NCBI GenBank assembly: GCA_900095835.1 | Contig: LT608321.1 | Location: forward strand, 823,380-887,379 | DNA: 64,000 nt | Direction: 5' to 3' | From: Ihuprevotella massiliensis | GTDB lineage: Bacteria > Bacteroidota > Bacteroidia > Bacteroidales > Bacteroidaceae | Shown: positions 1 through 9,484 of the stretch, piece after piece | Layout: every line of letters starts with the position of its first letter | How positions within the stretch are numbered: position 1 is the first letter of the stretch | The notes under the pieces: model-generated | Database searches by the model: none | What the model was told of the DNA's origin: nothing | The model's input: the letters and a program-made list of their open reading frames with translations, nothing else | Translations under genes and position numbers: made by a program

Positions 1-1859
1 ACCGCCGCGACATCACCGCCAATGGTCGCTTCAATATGGAAAACCTATATAATAAGGTGCCTTTCTTGAAGCGAGTGAATCGTAAGTTCTCGCAGAGCAA
101 CACGCGCAACACGAAAGCTGAAAAGAAGTTCTACGAGAAAGAAATCGTGCTGCGCGCTGACACTACCTTCATTGTTCCTCACAACCAAGGCAGCAAGAAG
201 CTCCGTGTCGTAGCAATTCGCAAAGACGGCTCACGCTATGCCATCAAATACAAAGTGCTTGACATCAACCGCATCGAAGTGCTCTCACGCGGTGCAGACT
301 CTCTCAAGATTACCGTGGCAGCTCGCAAGCGTATGGAGGAACAAACATGGTATAAAGTAGCTGAAGTGGGCGCACGCGGACTGATGAGTCTGCGCAATTT
401 CAATGTGAGCTATCGCAACAATGCGCAACTCTCTCTCCCGGGCTTCATGCCTAATGTGGGCGACATCTTCGGACAGTCACGCATGGGCAGCCTCTTTGTG
501 CCTGGGCTCGACTTTGCCTTTGCTACAGCAGGCGAAGACTATGTGCAACGGGCTGCCGACAGAGGTTGGTTGCTCCAAAGCGACAGCATCACCACCCCTG
601 CTACCTTCGCCCAAACGGAGGACTTCCAGCTGCGCGCACAGATAGAACCGGCACGCGATTTCCGCATCAGCCTCACTTTCTCGCGCAATCACAATCGCAA
701 CAAGACCATACAATACATGTTTGAGGGAATGCCATCGCTCCAAAGTGGCTCCTTTACAATGACCACTCTTTCCCTCGGTAGTGCCTTCTCATCTAATGGT
801 ACAGCGGACAATGGCTACCGCAGTGCGCGCTTCCAACAGTTCCTAGGTGCCCTCGATCGTTATCAAGCTCGACTACAACAGCGTTATGTAGGAACCACCT
901 ACCCTGCTGGACTCGGCTCATGGAGTGGACAACCATACAACCCCGAAAATGGCGTAGTAGGCAAGTATTCCAGCGAAGTGATGATACCTGCATTCTTGGA
1001 CACTTATACTTCCATGGGTGGAACTACCGACATCTTCCCTATCCTAACAAAGCTCTTGCCCAACTGGACGCTCACTTACTCTGGACTGGCGTCACTACCT
1101 GCCTTCAAACGATGGTTCCGTGCCTTTAACCTCAACCACAGCTATCGCAGTCTTTACAATGTTGGTTCGTACAATAGCTTCCAAAGCTATCGTTCCGCAG
1201 TGGATGGACTCGGATTTATCAGCAATGTGGAGAATGGTCGTCCGCAACCTTCGTCGCAATTCGACATCTCGACAGTGAGCATCAACGAAAGTTTCTCTCC
1301 CCTCTTGGGTATAGATGCCACTTTCTACAACAGCATGACTGCCAAACTGGAAATGCGTCGCACACGTGTGCTTACGCTCTCCATGGCTTCTCAGTTGCTC
1401 ACCGAGACTCACTCCAACGATATTGTTGTGGGCTTTGGCTATCGGGTCAATGATTTCAAGTTCCCCACGTTTGGTGGTAGTGGTGTAAAAGGAAAAAGCA
1501 GCAAATCTCGTCGTTCAGCACGAAGTGCTTCAGCCAACAACTCCAACAACGACAGTTTTTCTGATAGTGCTTCGGGTACATCTGGGGATGGTTTTGCCCA
1601 CTCGCTCAACTTACGTCTGGACCTCTCGTTCCGTGATCAGAGTGCGCTACAACGCAATCTCCTCACCACGCTTTCTCAAGCCACGAGTGGCAACAGAGCG
1701 GTGCAAATATCCTTCTCAGCAGACTATGCCGTATCGCGTTTCTTTACCATCTCTGCCTACTACGAACGACAGATGAACCGTCCGCTCCTCACCTCTTCCG
1801 CCTTCCCCACCACGGTGCAAGACTTCGGTATCAACCTCAAATTCCAGTTGGCGAGATAG
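1..1859 (+). CDS. sprA: SprA/Sov C-terminal part (type IX secretion translocon), 5'-truncated by window edge
   Basis: The frame is open from base 3 with no stop before the window edge, so the protein begins upstream; about 618 codons are seen. The visible part matches the C-terminal end of the very large SprA (Sov) outer-membrane barrel, the translocation pore of the Bacteroidetes type IX secretion system. Supporting segments are a DITANGRFNMENLYNKVPFL stretch, the RDFRISLTFSRNHN strand region, alternating aromatic/polar beta-strand patterns, and a final strand pair ending FGINLKFQLAR. A Ser/Gly/Lys-rich low-complexity loop lies near residues 490-520 of the visible part. A strong terminator follows at 2045-2086. 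Full-length SprA is normally well over 2000 residues, so only about the last quarter is here. Family call confident; the extent upstream is unknown. Confidence 0.85.
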   Translation, partial: RRDITANGRFNMENLYNKVPFLKRVNRKFSQSNTRNTKAEKKFYEKEIVLRADTTFIVPHNQGSKKLRVVAIRKDGSRYAIKYKVLDINRIEVLSRGADSLKITVAARKRMEEQTWYKVAEVGARGLMSLRNFNVSYRNNAQLSLPGFMPNVGDIFGQSRMGSLFVPGLDFAFATAGEDYVQRAADRGWLLQSDSITTPATFAQTEDFQLRAQIEPARDFRISLTFSRNHNRNKTIQYMFEGMPSLQSGSFTMTTLSLGSAFSSNGTADNGYRSARFQQFLGALDRYQARLQQRYVGTTYPAGLGSWSGQPYNPENGVVGKYSSEVMIPAFLDTYTSMGGTTDIFPILTKLLPNWTLTYSGLASLPAFKRWFRAFNLNHSYRSLYNVGSYNSFQSYRSAVDGLGFISNVENGRPQPSSQFDISTVSINESFSPLLGIDATFYNSMTAKLEMRRTRVLTLSMASQLLTETHSNDIVVGFGYRVNDFKFPTFGGSGVKGKSSKSRRSARSASANNSNNDSFSDSASGTSGDGFAHSLNLRLDLSFRDQSALQRNLLTTLSQATSGNRAVQISFSADYAVSRFFTISAYYERQMNRPLLTSSAFPTTVQDFGINLKFQLAR

Positions 1860-2044
1860 ACATTGACCCGTTCTCTCAAGTATCCCCCAAGTCACTGGTC
1901 TAATTCCCAAGGTTTATCCCCCGGATTAGCCACAAAGCTCACCGAAGAAGGGGTGGATAGGTCTTCCAAAGGACTTGCAAAGGCTCATCTTTAGGATTAT
2001 CTTCAATGAAGCACAGTCTTTCTCTTTGTAGGAAGTCATAAACA

Positions 2045-2086
2045 AGCCGCGTGCGCAACGTATTTGTTGCGCACGCGGCTTTTCTT
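2045..2086 (+). terminator. Rho-independent terminator after sprA
   Basis: A perfect 15 bp GC-rich stem (AGCCGCGTGCGCAAC and its complement) encloses a 6 nt loop and is followed by a T-rich tract. Confidence 0.9.
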
Positions 2087-2120
2087 TTTGGGGAATTAAT
2101 ATGGAGTTTATCGGTCATAA

Positions 2121-2158
2121 TAAAAATCGTATCTATGGTTGTGACACCAAAGATACGA
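2121..2158 (-). terminator. Terminator of the small membrane protein gene
   Basis: The 8 bp arms TCGTATCT (2127-2134) and AGATACGA (2151-2158) are followed, reading the minus strand, by TTTTTATTATG. The hairpin lies 34 bp after the stop of the gene at 2192-2515. Confidence 0.55.
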
Positions 2159-2191
2159 CCTTAGGGGAGAATAGAAAATGACAACTTTTCG

Positions 2192-2515
2192 CTATAAGCT
2201 AGCAAAAGCAGCCCATGCAGCAGCAGTGCGGTGGGCACTGGCTTGTCGTTTTCTTTTGTTGATAGAGGCTTGCATTGCTTTGCTCCACTTATCATGAGCT
2301 TCTTTCCTTTTCCGTTGGGCTTCTCGAAGCGCAAGCGTCCGTTGGAAGCGAGCATAGATGCCAGGGTGATGCTTTTCAGCACGACGATAAGACAAGTCTT
2401 GATGAGCAACTCTGAAAAGCACAACGACAAACATCACTACCCAGAAAGTCACCCAGAGAGAGACACACAGGGCGATGAGTCCCAGAACAAAAGCGATAGC
2501 CCATATTGTCAGCAT
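2192..2515 (-). CDS. Small membrane protein of unknown function (107 aa)
   Basis: Residues 1-38 are strongly hydrophobic and probably form one or two membrane helices. The rest is basic and polar (many Lys, Arg, Gln, His) and would be cytosolic. No family is recognised. The reading frame is supported by its surroundings: a TATTTTTG box at 2583-2590 on the minus strand fits the Bacteroidetes -7 consensus about 70 bp before the start, and a hairpin with a T tract follows the stop. Overlapping frames on either strand lack such signals. No convincing Shine-Dalgarno site is visible, which is usual in this phylum. Confidence 0.55.
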   Translation of the reverse strand: MLTIWAIAFVLGLIALCVSLWVTFWVVMFVVVLFRVAHQDLSYRRAEKHHPGIYARFQRTLALREAQRKRKEAHDKWSKAMQASINKRKRQASAHRTAAAWAAFASL

Positions 2516-2530
2516 AATACAAACTTTTAG

Positions 2531-2991
2531 AGTGTTGATAAATAGAAAGCTCCATCATGTAGAAGAGTCTTTATTGTCACCTCAAAAATAAAAATAAAAT
2601 CACACCTCACCAAGCATTTAGCCAAGAATCTGAACTTTTTCCCTATCCATCATCGTGCATTCATGTCACTGACACAGACGCGTAGGGCGTACTCTTTAAG
2701 TTGAAAAAGCCAGCGGATATAGTGAATCGTGTCCTAAATCTAGAACTCTATCCATCATCTATGTTGCTCTGCACCACACCTCTATATGATAAACTCGGAG
2801 GAATCTGAAAAAACGTCGGAGATTTTCAAAATTATCTCGGAGAAAATTCAAAAAAACTCCGACGTTTTTGGAAAATTCTCCGACGTTTTTCGAGAAACGT
2901 CGGAGTTCTTGTGAGGAAATCGCCTTTATGACACAAGAGCGCTCACAGAGCATTATTAGTACTGATGGAGCAATAGGAACACGAAAAGAAA
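2531..2991. repeat. Gene-free spacer with CTCCGACGTTTTT repeats
   Basis: No credible gene is seen between the small membrane protein and the end of nuo. Bases 2794-2906 hold repeated CTCGGAG / CTCCGACG(T)n units in both orientations. Two CTCCGACGTTTTT copies begin 22 nt apart (2857 and 2878), and the second forms an 11 bp hairpin with AAACGTCGGAG at 2895-2905. Read on the minus strand the repeats give a heptad-like peptide (FSKNVGE). A related array occurs at about 27410-27515. Confidence 0.6.
2583..2590 (-). promoter_or_regulatory. Probable -7 promoter box for the small membrane protein
   Basis: TATTTTTG on the minus strand fits the Bacteroidetes TAnnTTTG consensus. The implied leader is about 60 nt. 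Confidence 0.4.
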
Positions 2992-3024
2992 ATGGTGGAC
3001 ACTTCACCGTGAAGTGTCCACCAT
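2982..3024 (-). terminator. Probable terminator of the nuo operon
   Basis: Two perfect 16 bp arms (2992-3007 and 3009-3024) are separated by a single base, so the folded loop must use some stem bases. On the minus strand the hairpin is followed by a T-rich tract (complement of 2982-2991). It lies 41 bp beyond the nuoN stop. Confidence 0.65.
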
Positions 3025-3064
3025 TAGATATGTGAGAAATAGCGTTTATGCTATGAGAAGTGCA

Positions 3065-4537
3065 CTACAAGAAAGCGCGGAAAACACCATAAGAGAAGGT
3101 GTCGAGATAGCTGTAAACGCAACCCAAGATGCCGAGGAGCATGACGCCTGCTACGCAAATGGCGATCGCTGTGCGAGAATAACAGTCGCTCTTGAAAGTG
3201 GCAATGGGATTCTCACTAGGATTGATGTACATTGCTTTCACAATGAGGAGATAGTAGTAGAGTGAAATCACCGTGTTGATCAAGGCGATGAGCACCAACC
3301 AATGATAACCTGCGTGGAAAGCTGCCATAAAGACGAAGAACTTCGAGAAGAAACCTGCGAATGGGGGAATACCTGCCAAAGAGAACAAGCAGAGCGTCAT
3401 GATGAACGCGAGCTTGGGATTGGTGCGGTAAAGTCCGTTGTAGTCGTCAATGCCGATGAGTCCGCTGTTTTGCTCTACGACATTCATCACGGCAAATGCA
3501 CCCATGTTGGCTGCCATATAGACGAGGAGGTAGAAAACCATGGCTGTCATGCCTTGCGCTGTGCCGCCCATGAGGGTGAGCACGAGGTACCCGGCTTGAG
3601 AGATGGCAGAGAATGCCATGAAACGCTTGAGGTTTTTCTGACGAATGGCGAAGAGGTTGGCAATGGTGATAGAAGCAATGATGATCCAGAAGAAGGCAGT
3701 GTTCCAGGCTTCAAAGAGACCACCGTTAGCGGAGAACACTTTCGTGAGCACTGTGAAAAGCACAAAGGCTGCACTACCCTTAGAAATCACGCTCAAATAG
3801 CCTGTAACGACGGTGGGTGCACCTTCGTAAGTGTCGGCTGTCCAGAGGTGGAAGGGAACAAGAGAAATCTTGAAGCCCATGCCGGTGATAAAGAAGAGCA
3901 TGCCGAGGAGGGTGTATGCGTTGGCTTTGCCCAGAAGAGCGAAGACTCCATCAAAATACAAGGTGCCAGTGCCTCCATAAATCAACGAGAGACCGTAGAG
4001 CAACAAACCAGCTGAGAAGAGGGCGAGCAAGATGAACTTGGCGCCGGCTTCGGCACTTTCGTAGCGATATTTGTCGTAGCTCACGAGAGCTGCCATTGGG
4101 ATAGAAGCTAACTCGAGTCCGATGAAGAACATGAGGAAGTGTCCGCTGGAAATCATGAAGTACATGCCGAGGAGGGTGAAGAGGGTGATGATGTAGAACT
4201 CACCTTGTTTCACCAAATTCTCTTGACGCGACATCCACTCATGTGCCATGAGGAAGGTGATGAGTGTGCCGATGCTGAGCACCGACTTAACGATACCACC
4301 CATGGCAGTGGTGACATACATGCCACCGAAAGCGGTGGTGGCTGCATCACCACTGAGTGTGGGCACGAGATTCAACAATGTGTGCGCTGCCAAAAGGATG
4401 ATGGGCAACGGAGTGTTGTAGATGCCTTTTTGCTCCTTGCCGTCGCCACTCATGAATAGATCAGCAATGAAGAGGATAACAATCACTGCGAGGAGTGAAA
4501 GTTCTGCTTGCATGCTAAGAAACTGTGAAAAGTCCAT
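3065..4537 (-). CDS. nuoN: NADH-quinone oxidoreductase subunit N
   Basis: Proton-pumping membrane subunit of respiratory complex I and the last gene of the cluster. The 490-residue product is almost wholly hydrophobic with about 13-14 predicted helices. It has the antiporter-like core typical of NuoL/M/N, including the region with [20 protein letters not shown] and the helix-breaking segment around [11 protein letters not shown]. Length is normal for the family. It follows nuoM by 23 bp and ends before a strong palindrome at 2992-3024, so it is probably translated from the long nuo transcript. Confidence 0.95.
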   Translation of the reverse strand: MDFSQFLSMQAELSLLAVIVILFIADLFMSGDGKEQKGIYNTPLPIILLAAHTLLNLVPTLSGDAATTAFGGMYVTTAMGGIVKSVLSIGTLITFLMAHEWMSRQENLVKQGEFYIITLFTLLGMYFMISSGHFLMFFIGLELASIPMAALVSYDKYRYESAEAGAKFILLALFSAGLLLYGLSLIYGGTGTLYFDGVFALLGKANAYTLLGMLFFITGMGFKISLVPFHLWTADTYEGAPTVVTGYLSVISKGSAAFVLFTVLTKVFSANGGLFEAWNTAFFWIIIASITIANLFAIRQKNLKRFMAFSAISQAGYLVLTLMGGTAQGMTAMVFYLLVYMAANMGAFAVMNVVEQNSGLIGIDDYNGLYRTNPKLAFIMTLCLFSLAGIPPFAGFFSKFFVFMAAFHAGYHWLVLIALINTVISLYYYLLIVKAMYINPSENPIATFKSDCYSRTAIAICVAGVMLLGILGCVYSYLDTFSYGVFRAFL

Positions 4538-4560
4538 GCTGTATTGATACGTTTAGGAGT

Positions 4561-6096
4561 TTACAAAAAGGGATTACTATGACTGTTCAACAGAGAACCT
4601 GCTTGTTGGAGGTGCTCAATCACGGGATGCACGCCAGTGCGAATCATGTCGCTGACCCAGAAAGGTGCAAGACCGAGTGCTGCAACGGCGAGGATGAGAC
4701 AGATGACAGAGAAACGCTCGTCCCAAGTGGCATCGGTGAGTTGGAGATGATGCTCGTTGGTGGGCACTCCATAGAGGATTTTACCGACAAGTCGCAAGAT
4801 GTAAACCGCGGTGATGACGATGGAGGTGCAAGCGATAATGGTCATGGTGGTGTAGAAAGTACCGGTGTTCTCGAACGATCCTACGAAGATGGTCATTTCA
4901 GCAACGAAACCTGAAAGTCCGGGAAGACCGAGGTTGGCTAAACCAGCAATGACGTAGCAGACTGCGAGGAAAGGCATAATCTTCATCAGGCCTGCCAACT
5001 CGCGGATGTCACGCGTGTGGGTGCGACCATAGATGAAACCGATGAGCGCGAAGAAGAGTGCAGTCATCAAACCGTGAGAAAGCATCTGAAGGATAGCACC
5101 GGTGCTGGCAGTTTCAGTAGCCATACAGATGGCGAAGAGCACGAGTCCGCAGTGAGAAACCGATGAATACGCGTTGATGTATTTGAGGTCTGTTTGCACA
5201 CAAGCAGAGAAAGCCCCATATACCACAGAGATACCGGTGAGGATAAGGAAAATCCAACTAAGTTCGTTGGCTGCTTCGGGCAAGAGATACATGGCGATGC
5301 GGAAGCATCCGTATCCTCCGAGCTTCATCAAGACACCAGCGTGGAGCATAGACACTGCAGTGGGTGCAGAAGCGTGACCATCGGGTGACCAAGTGTGGAA
5401 GGGGAACAAGGCACCAAGGATACCAAAACCTACAAAGGTCATGGGGAACCAAATCAACTGCCAGTTGGTGGCAATGGCGTGCGCCCCGTTGGTATGGTTG
5501 GCAATGTCGATGATGTTCATGGTTTGACCACCTGCACCATAGAAGATGCCGAAGATTCCGCACATGAGGAAGGCAGAACCTCCCATCAACATCAGGGTCA
5601 GTTTCATCGCTGCATATTCTTTGCGCCCACTACCCCACACTCCGATGAGGAGATACATGGGGATAAGGGCGATTTCATAGAACATGAACATAGCGAACAT
5701 GTCGGTGGTGATGAAGAAGCCAAACACACCCATGGAGAGAAGGGTGAACCAGAGGAAGTATTCCTTGGTCAATGGCTTGAGTTGCCAAGAAGCAAAAGTA
5801 CCAGTGAAGGTGATGATGGCAGAGAGGAGCAACATGGCTACGCTGATGCCGTCAACACCAACGGTGTAGTTGATGTGAAGGGGTGGAAACCACTCTACAC
5901 TGCTCACAAAGAGCATTTCGCTGTGGGGATCGAGCGCGCGCGCATCGAGGAAGGCGAAGACCAGATAGACGGAGAGTGCCAAGAGGGCTGTGCTCCCGGC
6001 TACCATGACGCCTCGAACCTGATTGAGACTGCGCGCAATCCAAAGCGCGGGCAGCATCAAAAGGGGGATTAGTACGAATATCGAAAGAAAATTCAT
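4561..6096 (-). CDS. nuoM: NADH-quinone oxidoreductase subunit M
   Basis: Antiporter-like proton-pumping subunit of complex I, 511 residues and about 14 membrane helices. Diagnostic stretches are the MFYEIALIPMYLLIGVWG segment with the conserved pumping-channel Glu, the FPFHTWSPDGHASAPTAVSM motif, and SSVSHCGLVLFA. The gene sits between nuoL (10 bp upstream) and nuoN. Length and gene order are normal for a Bacteroidetes nuo cluster. Confidence 0.95.
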   Translation of the reverse strand: MNFLSIFVLIPLLMLPALWIARSLNQVRGVMVAGSTALLALSVYLVFAFLDARALDPHSEMLFVSSVEWFPPLHINYTVGVDGISVAMLLLSAIITFTGTFASWQLKPLTKEYFLWFTLLSMGVFGFFITTDMFAMFMFYEIALIPMYLLIGVWGSGRKEYAAMKLTLMLMGGSAFLMCGIFGIFYGAGGQTMNIIDIANHTNGAHAIATNWQLIWFPMTFVGFGILGALFPFHTWSPDGHASAPTAVSMLHAGVLMKLGGYGCFRIAMYLLPEAANELSWIFLILTGISVVYGAFSACVQTDLKYINAYSSVSHCGLVLFAICMATETASTGAILQMLSHGLMTALFFALIGFIYGRTHTRDIRELAGLMKIMPFLAVCYVIAGLANLGLPGLSGFVAEMTIFVGSFENTGTFYTTMTIIACTSIVITAVYILRLVGKILYGVPTNEHHLQLTDATWDERFSVICLILAVAALGLAPFWVSDMIRTGVHPVIEHLQQAGSLLNSHSNPFL

Positions 6097-6106
6097 AGTC
6101 GTGATG

Positions 6107-8080
6107 TTAGAGTATCATGATGAGTAAGAGCACCAAAGTGCCGAGGAGGAAGACAAACGCGTAAGTTTGCACACTTCCGTTTTGCAAGCCTCGGATGCAG
6201 AGCGAGAGACGCTGCGTGCCCCAAGCCAAGAAATCGAAGAAGCCATCAATGATGTGGCGATCGAACCATGCAATGGGACGAGAGATATAACGGAAAATGA
6301 TGCGATGAGTCACGAATTGGTAGACTTCATCCATATAGAAGCGTTTGTAAGCCCATTGATGGAGATTTGGCAAAGCGGCTTGCATCTTTTCTGCAATGGG
6401 TTGTTTCTTACCAGCATATATATATGTGGCAAGGGCAATGCTCAACACGGCAATCACACTGCTAGTGATAGCAATGCTGCTGTCGAGATGGATGTCGTAA
6501 GCTGTGCCTGCTGCAGAGATGAAATGACCGAAAGGCATCCAACCTGCACCAAGTGTGATTACACTCAAAATGATGAGTGGGAGCGTCATGGTCCAAGGGG
6601 ATTCGTGGGGAGTGTGATGCGCGTATTGCTCACTATTGTCTTGTCCCCAGAAAATGCCGTAGTAAAGACGGAACATGTAGAAGGCTGTCATGGCAGCTAC
6701 CATGGTCATCCACCACCCCAACACAGGACTGTAGTGGAAGCAGGCGGTGATGATTTCATCTTTGGAGAAGAAACCAGAAAGACCGGGAATACCTGCGATG
6801 GCTAAGCAACTGATGAGGAAGGTGATGTGGGTGATGGGCATATATTTGCGCAATCCGCCCATTTTGCTCATTTCGTTACTGTGAACTGCGTGAATGATGC
6901 AACCTGCGCCCAAGAAGAGGCAAGCCTTAAACATGGCGTGGGTGAAGAGATGGAACAAACCTGCCATGTATCCGAGGGAAGCGTGATTGTCTATCAAGGC
7001 TCCTTCGTGACCAGGAAGGCTAGCTCCGAGGGCTACCATCATAAAGGCGATTTGTGAAATCGTTGAGAACGCGAGTACACGCTTGATGTCACTTTGCACA
7101 CAAGCCACAGCAGCGGCATAGAATGCGGTGATGGCGCCTACCCATACAACTATGGAGAGAGAAGAAGGTGCGTATTCCATCCACATGGGGAACATGCGGG
7201 CGATTTGTACGACACCCGCAACGACCATCGTTGCAGCGTGAATCAAAGCTGACACTGGAGTGGGACCTTCCATCGCATCGGGCAACCAAATGTGGAGGGG
7301 GAACATGGCACTCTTACCCGCACCACCGATGAACATCAACACCAAAGCAGTGGGGATGAGGAAGCCCGCTGCAACCACTTCTTTGCTGATGGCAACGGGA
7401 AGGAAGGTTGCGGCTCCAGCACCGTATTGGATGTGCGCACCGAAGTCAAAGTTGAACGTGTGTGCAAAATATCCAAAGATGAGGATACCCACCAAGAAGA
7501 ACATATCGGCAAAGCGAGTGACGATGAAGGCTTTCTTGGAAGCTGCGATAGCAGCAGGACTAGTGTAGTAGAAACCGATGAGGAGATAAGAAGACACACC
7601 CACCAATTCCCAGAAAAGGTACATTTGGAAGATATTGGTCGCCAACACCAAGCCGAGCATCGACATGGTGAAGAGGCTCAAATAGGCATAGTAGCGTTGG
7701 AAACCACGCTCACCGTGCATATAACCGAAGGAGTAGAGATGCACCATCAACGAGACAGTGGAGATGACCACGAGCATCATCACAGAGATGGGATCGAGGA
7801 GAATACCGAGGTCGAAGTGCAAGCTACCCAAAGGCAACCAAGTGAAGTTGAAAGGCACAATCGTTGGGAACGTGCCATCAGCCAGACGTTCAGTACCGAA
7901 GAAGTACTGATAAGCCGTTGTGTAAGACAATATCGTCACCAAAGCCAAAGAAATGGTACCGATAAGTCCTGCTGCTTTATGACTCCACACCTTACCAGTC
8001 TTGGTGATGTCGAGATCTACCACACCAATCAAGAGGAAGGAGAGGAGAGGAAGTAGGAGGATAAAGATAGTATAATCCAT
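6107..8080 (-). CDS. nuoL: NADH-quinone oxidoreductase subunit L
   Basis: Largest antiporter-like subunit of complex I, 657 residues. The N-terminal part carries the FWELVGVSSYLLIGFYY, FPLHIWLPDAMEGPTPVSALIHAATMV and SDIKRVLAFSTISQIAFMM blocks typical of NuoL. A long C-terminal region after residue 500 is consistent with the lateral helix that braces the membrane arm. The last residues are hydrophobic, giving a final membrane anchor. It follows nuoK by 22 bp. Confidence 0.95.
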   Translation of the reverse strand: MDYTIFILLLPLLSFLLIGVVDLDITKTGKVWSHKAAGLIGTISLALVTILSYTTAYQYFFGTERLADGTFPTIVPFNFTWLPLGSLHFDLGILLDPISVMMLVVISTVSLMVHLYSFGYMHGERGFQRYYAYLSLFTMSMLGLVLATNIFQMYLFWELVGVSSYLLIGFYYTSPAAIAASKKAFIVTRFADMFFLVGILIFGYFAHTFNFDFGAHIQYGAGAATFLPVAISKEVVAAGFLIPTALVLMFIGGAGKSAMFPLHIWLPDAMEGPTPVSALIHAATMVVAGVVQIARMFPMWMEYAPSSLSIVVWVGAITAFYAAAVACVQSDIKRVLAFSTISQIAFMMVALGASLPGHEGALIDNHASLGYMAGLFHLFTHAMFKACLFLGAGCIIHAVHSNEMSKMGGLRKYMPITHITFLISCLAIAGIPGLSGFFSKDEIITACFHYSPVLGWWMTMVAAMTAFYMFRLYYGIFWGQDNSEQYAHHTPHESPWTMTLPLIILSVITLGAGWMPFGHFISAAGTAYDIHLDSSIAITSSVIAVLSIALATYIYAGKKQPIAEKMQAALPNLHQWAYKRFYMDEVYQFVTHRIIFRYISRPIAWFDRHIIDGFFDFLAWGTQRLSLCIRGLQNGSVQTYAFVFLLGTLVLLLIMIL

Positions 8081-8102
8081 TGTTTATAGTTGCTTTGAGT
8101 CG

Positions 8103-8411
8103 TTACCACTTCATCTTCTTCAACTGATCCACAGAGAGATTGTTGAGATGACGATAGATGTTGATCATAATGGCAATGGCGATGGCACTTTCTGCTGCGG
8201 CAATGGCAATCGCGAAGATGGAAAAGAAGAGACCTTCGTGTCCACCAGGGAACAACAGGCGATTGAAGACCGCAAAGTTGAGGTCGGCTGCATTGAGCAT
8301 CAACTCAATACTGAGCAAAATCGCCAATGTGCTCTTACGCGTGAGGAAACCATAGATGCCAGCAAACAGCATAACAGCCGATACGGCTAGAAGACATTCG
8401 ATAGGGATCAT
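8103..8411 (-). CDS. nuoK: NADH-quinone oxidoreductase subunit K
   Basis: 102-residue membrane subunit with three predicted helices, the standard size for NuoK. The segment LLSIELMLNAADLNFAVF and the later IAIAAAESAIAIAIMI helix carry the two conserved membrane glutamates of the family. It lies between nuoJ (44 bp upstream) and nuoL. Confidence 0.95.
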   Translation of the reverse strand: MIPIECLLAVSAVMLFAGIYGFLTRKSTLAILLSIELMLNAADLNFAVFNRLLFPGGHEGLFFSIFAIAIAAAESAIAIAIMINIYRHLNNLSVDQLKKMKW

Positions 8412-8455
8412 AATGTTTTGTTCTGAATGTAGAGGGATATTGCTGAATGTTGAAG

Positions 8456-8971
8456 TTATCGCTTACGCGCAATGACAAGACCAGCCACGATACACGCGAG
8501 AAGTAACACTGAAACGGCTTCAAAAGGAAGCAGGAAACCGCCTTTATCACCTGAAAGCATGTGGTAACCGATGTCGCTCATAGAAGGTACTGCGCCTTCT
8601 GAGGGTGCGGGCAAGAACACCTGACCAAAACCGTGTGTCCAAAAGATGCCACCCACCACGGCTAAGCCAACAAGACTGAGCACGAGAGCACTGATGGATT
8701 TCAGGCGACTGCCTTTGGTGAGCTGTTCTTGCTGTCCACTGGTGAGCAAGATGGAAAACACATAAAGCACAATGATGCCTCCAGCGTAAACCATGATTTG
8801 CACCGAACCAAGGAAGGTGTAGCCCAGCAGGAAGTACAATCCAGCAGTGCCAAGCAGCACAAACAGCAGATAAGTGGCTGCGCGAATGATGCTCTTAGTC
8901 ACCACCGTTGCGATGGAAGAACAGAGGATCAGCACGGCAAGCACCACAAACATAATATTGTATGCGTTCAT
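8456..8971 (-). CDS. nuoJ: NADH-quinone oxidoreductase subunit J
   Basis: 171-residue membrane subunit with five predicted helices. The GYTFLGSVQIMVYAGGIIVLYVF region is the highly conserved NuoJ core, including the pi-bulge helix used in coupling. The C-terminus ends in a short basic tail (ARKR). Gene order I-J-K is intact. Confidence 0.95.
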   Translation of the reverse strand: MNAYNIMFVVLAVLILCSSIATVVTKSIIRAATYLLFVLLGTAGLYFLLGYTFLGSVQIMVYAGGIIVLYVFSILLTSGQQEQLTKGSRLKSISALVLSLVGLAVVGGIFWTHGFGQVFLPAPSEGAVPSMSDIGYHMLSGDKGGFLLPFEAVSVLLLACIVAGLVIARKR

Positions 8972-8989
8972 TTTGCTGAGTTTATTAGA

Positions 8990-9460
8990 TTACTTTTTAG
9001 GCTGCACCACCGAACCAGGGTGATTCAAATGTTTCACCAATTTGGTTCTATCGAAAACAGCATATTCAAATTCGTTGTCAAAATCCAATGCACCATGAGG
9101 ACAGCTCGTCACGCAGAGCATGCAATACATACAGCGACCGTGATCGTAGATATGATTGAGCAGCACCTTTTTCTTACGTCCTGTTTCAGGATCCTCCAGC
9201 ATCTCTGTTTCGATGACGATGGTATCATTAGGACATACATTTTGACAAACTCCACAACCAACGCACTTGTGTTGGTTGAGTTCATTGTGCGGAAGGATGA
9301 GCTGTCCACGAAAACGCTCAAACATCTTGTTCTCTTTGCGGTTTTCGGGGTAACGCTCTGTAATTTTAGGCGTCCAGAACTCGCGCATCGTGGTTTTCAA
9401 TCCCGTGAGCAAGCTCTTCACACCTCCTACAAGTCCAGAGAAATAATTTTGATTTTCCAT
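8990..9460 (-). CDS. nuoI: NADH-quinone oxidoreductase subunit I (2x 4Fe-4S)
   Basis: Peripheral-arm subunit that passes electrons to cluster N2 through two 4Fe-4S centres. Both ferredoxin motifs are complete: C66-x2-C69-x2-C72-x3-C76-P and C110-x2-C113-x2-C116-x3-C120-P. The 156-residue length is normal. Because nuoE, F and G are absent from this cluster, NuoI and NuoB carry all the iron-sulphur centres encoded here. Confidence 0.95.
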   Translation of the reverse strand: MENQNYFSGLVGGVKSLLTGLKTTMREFWTPKITERYPENRKENKMFERFRGQLILPHNELNQHKCVGCGVCQNVCPNDTIVIETEMLEDPETGRKKKVLLNHIYDHGRCMYCMLCVTSCPHGALDFDNEFEYAVFDRTKLVKHLNHPGSVVQPKK

Positions 9461-9484
9461 TGTTATATCTATTTGGAGGTGAGA

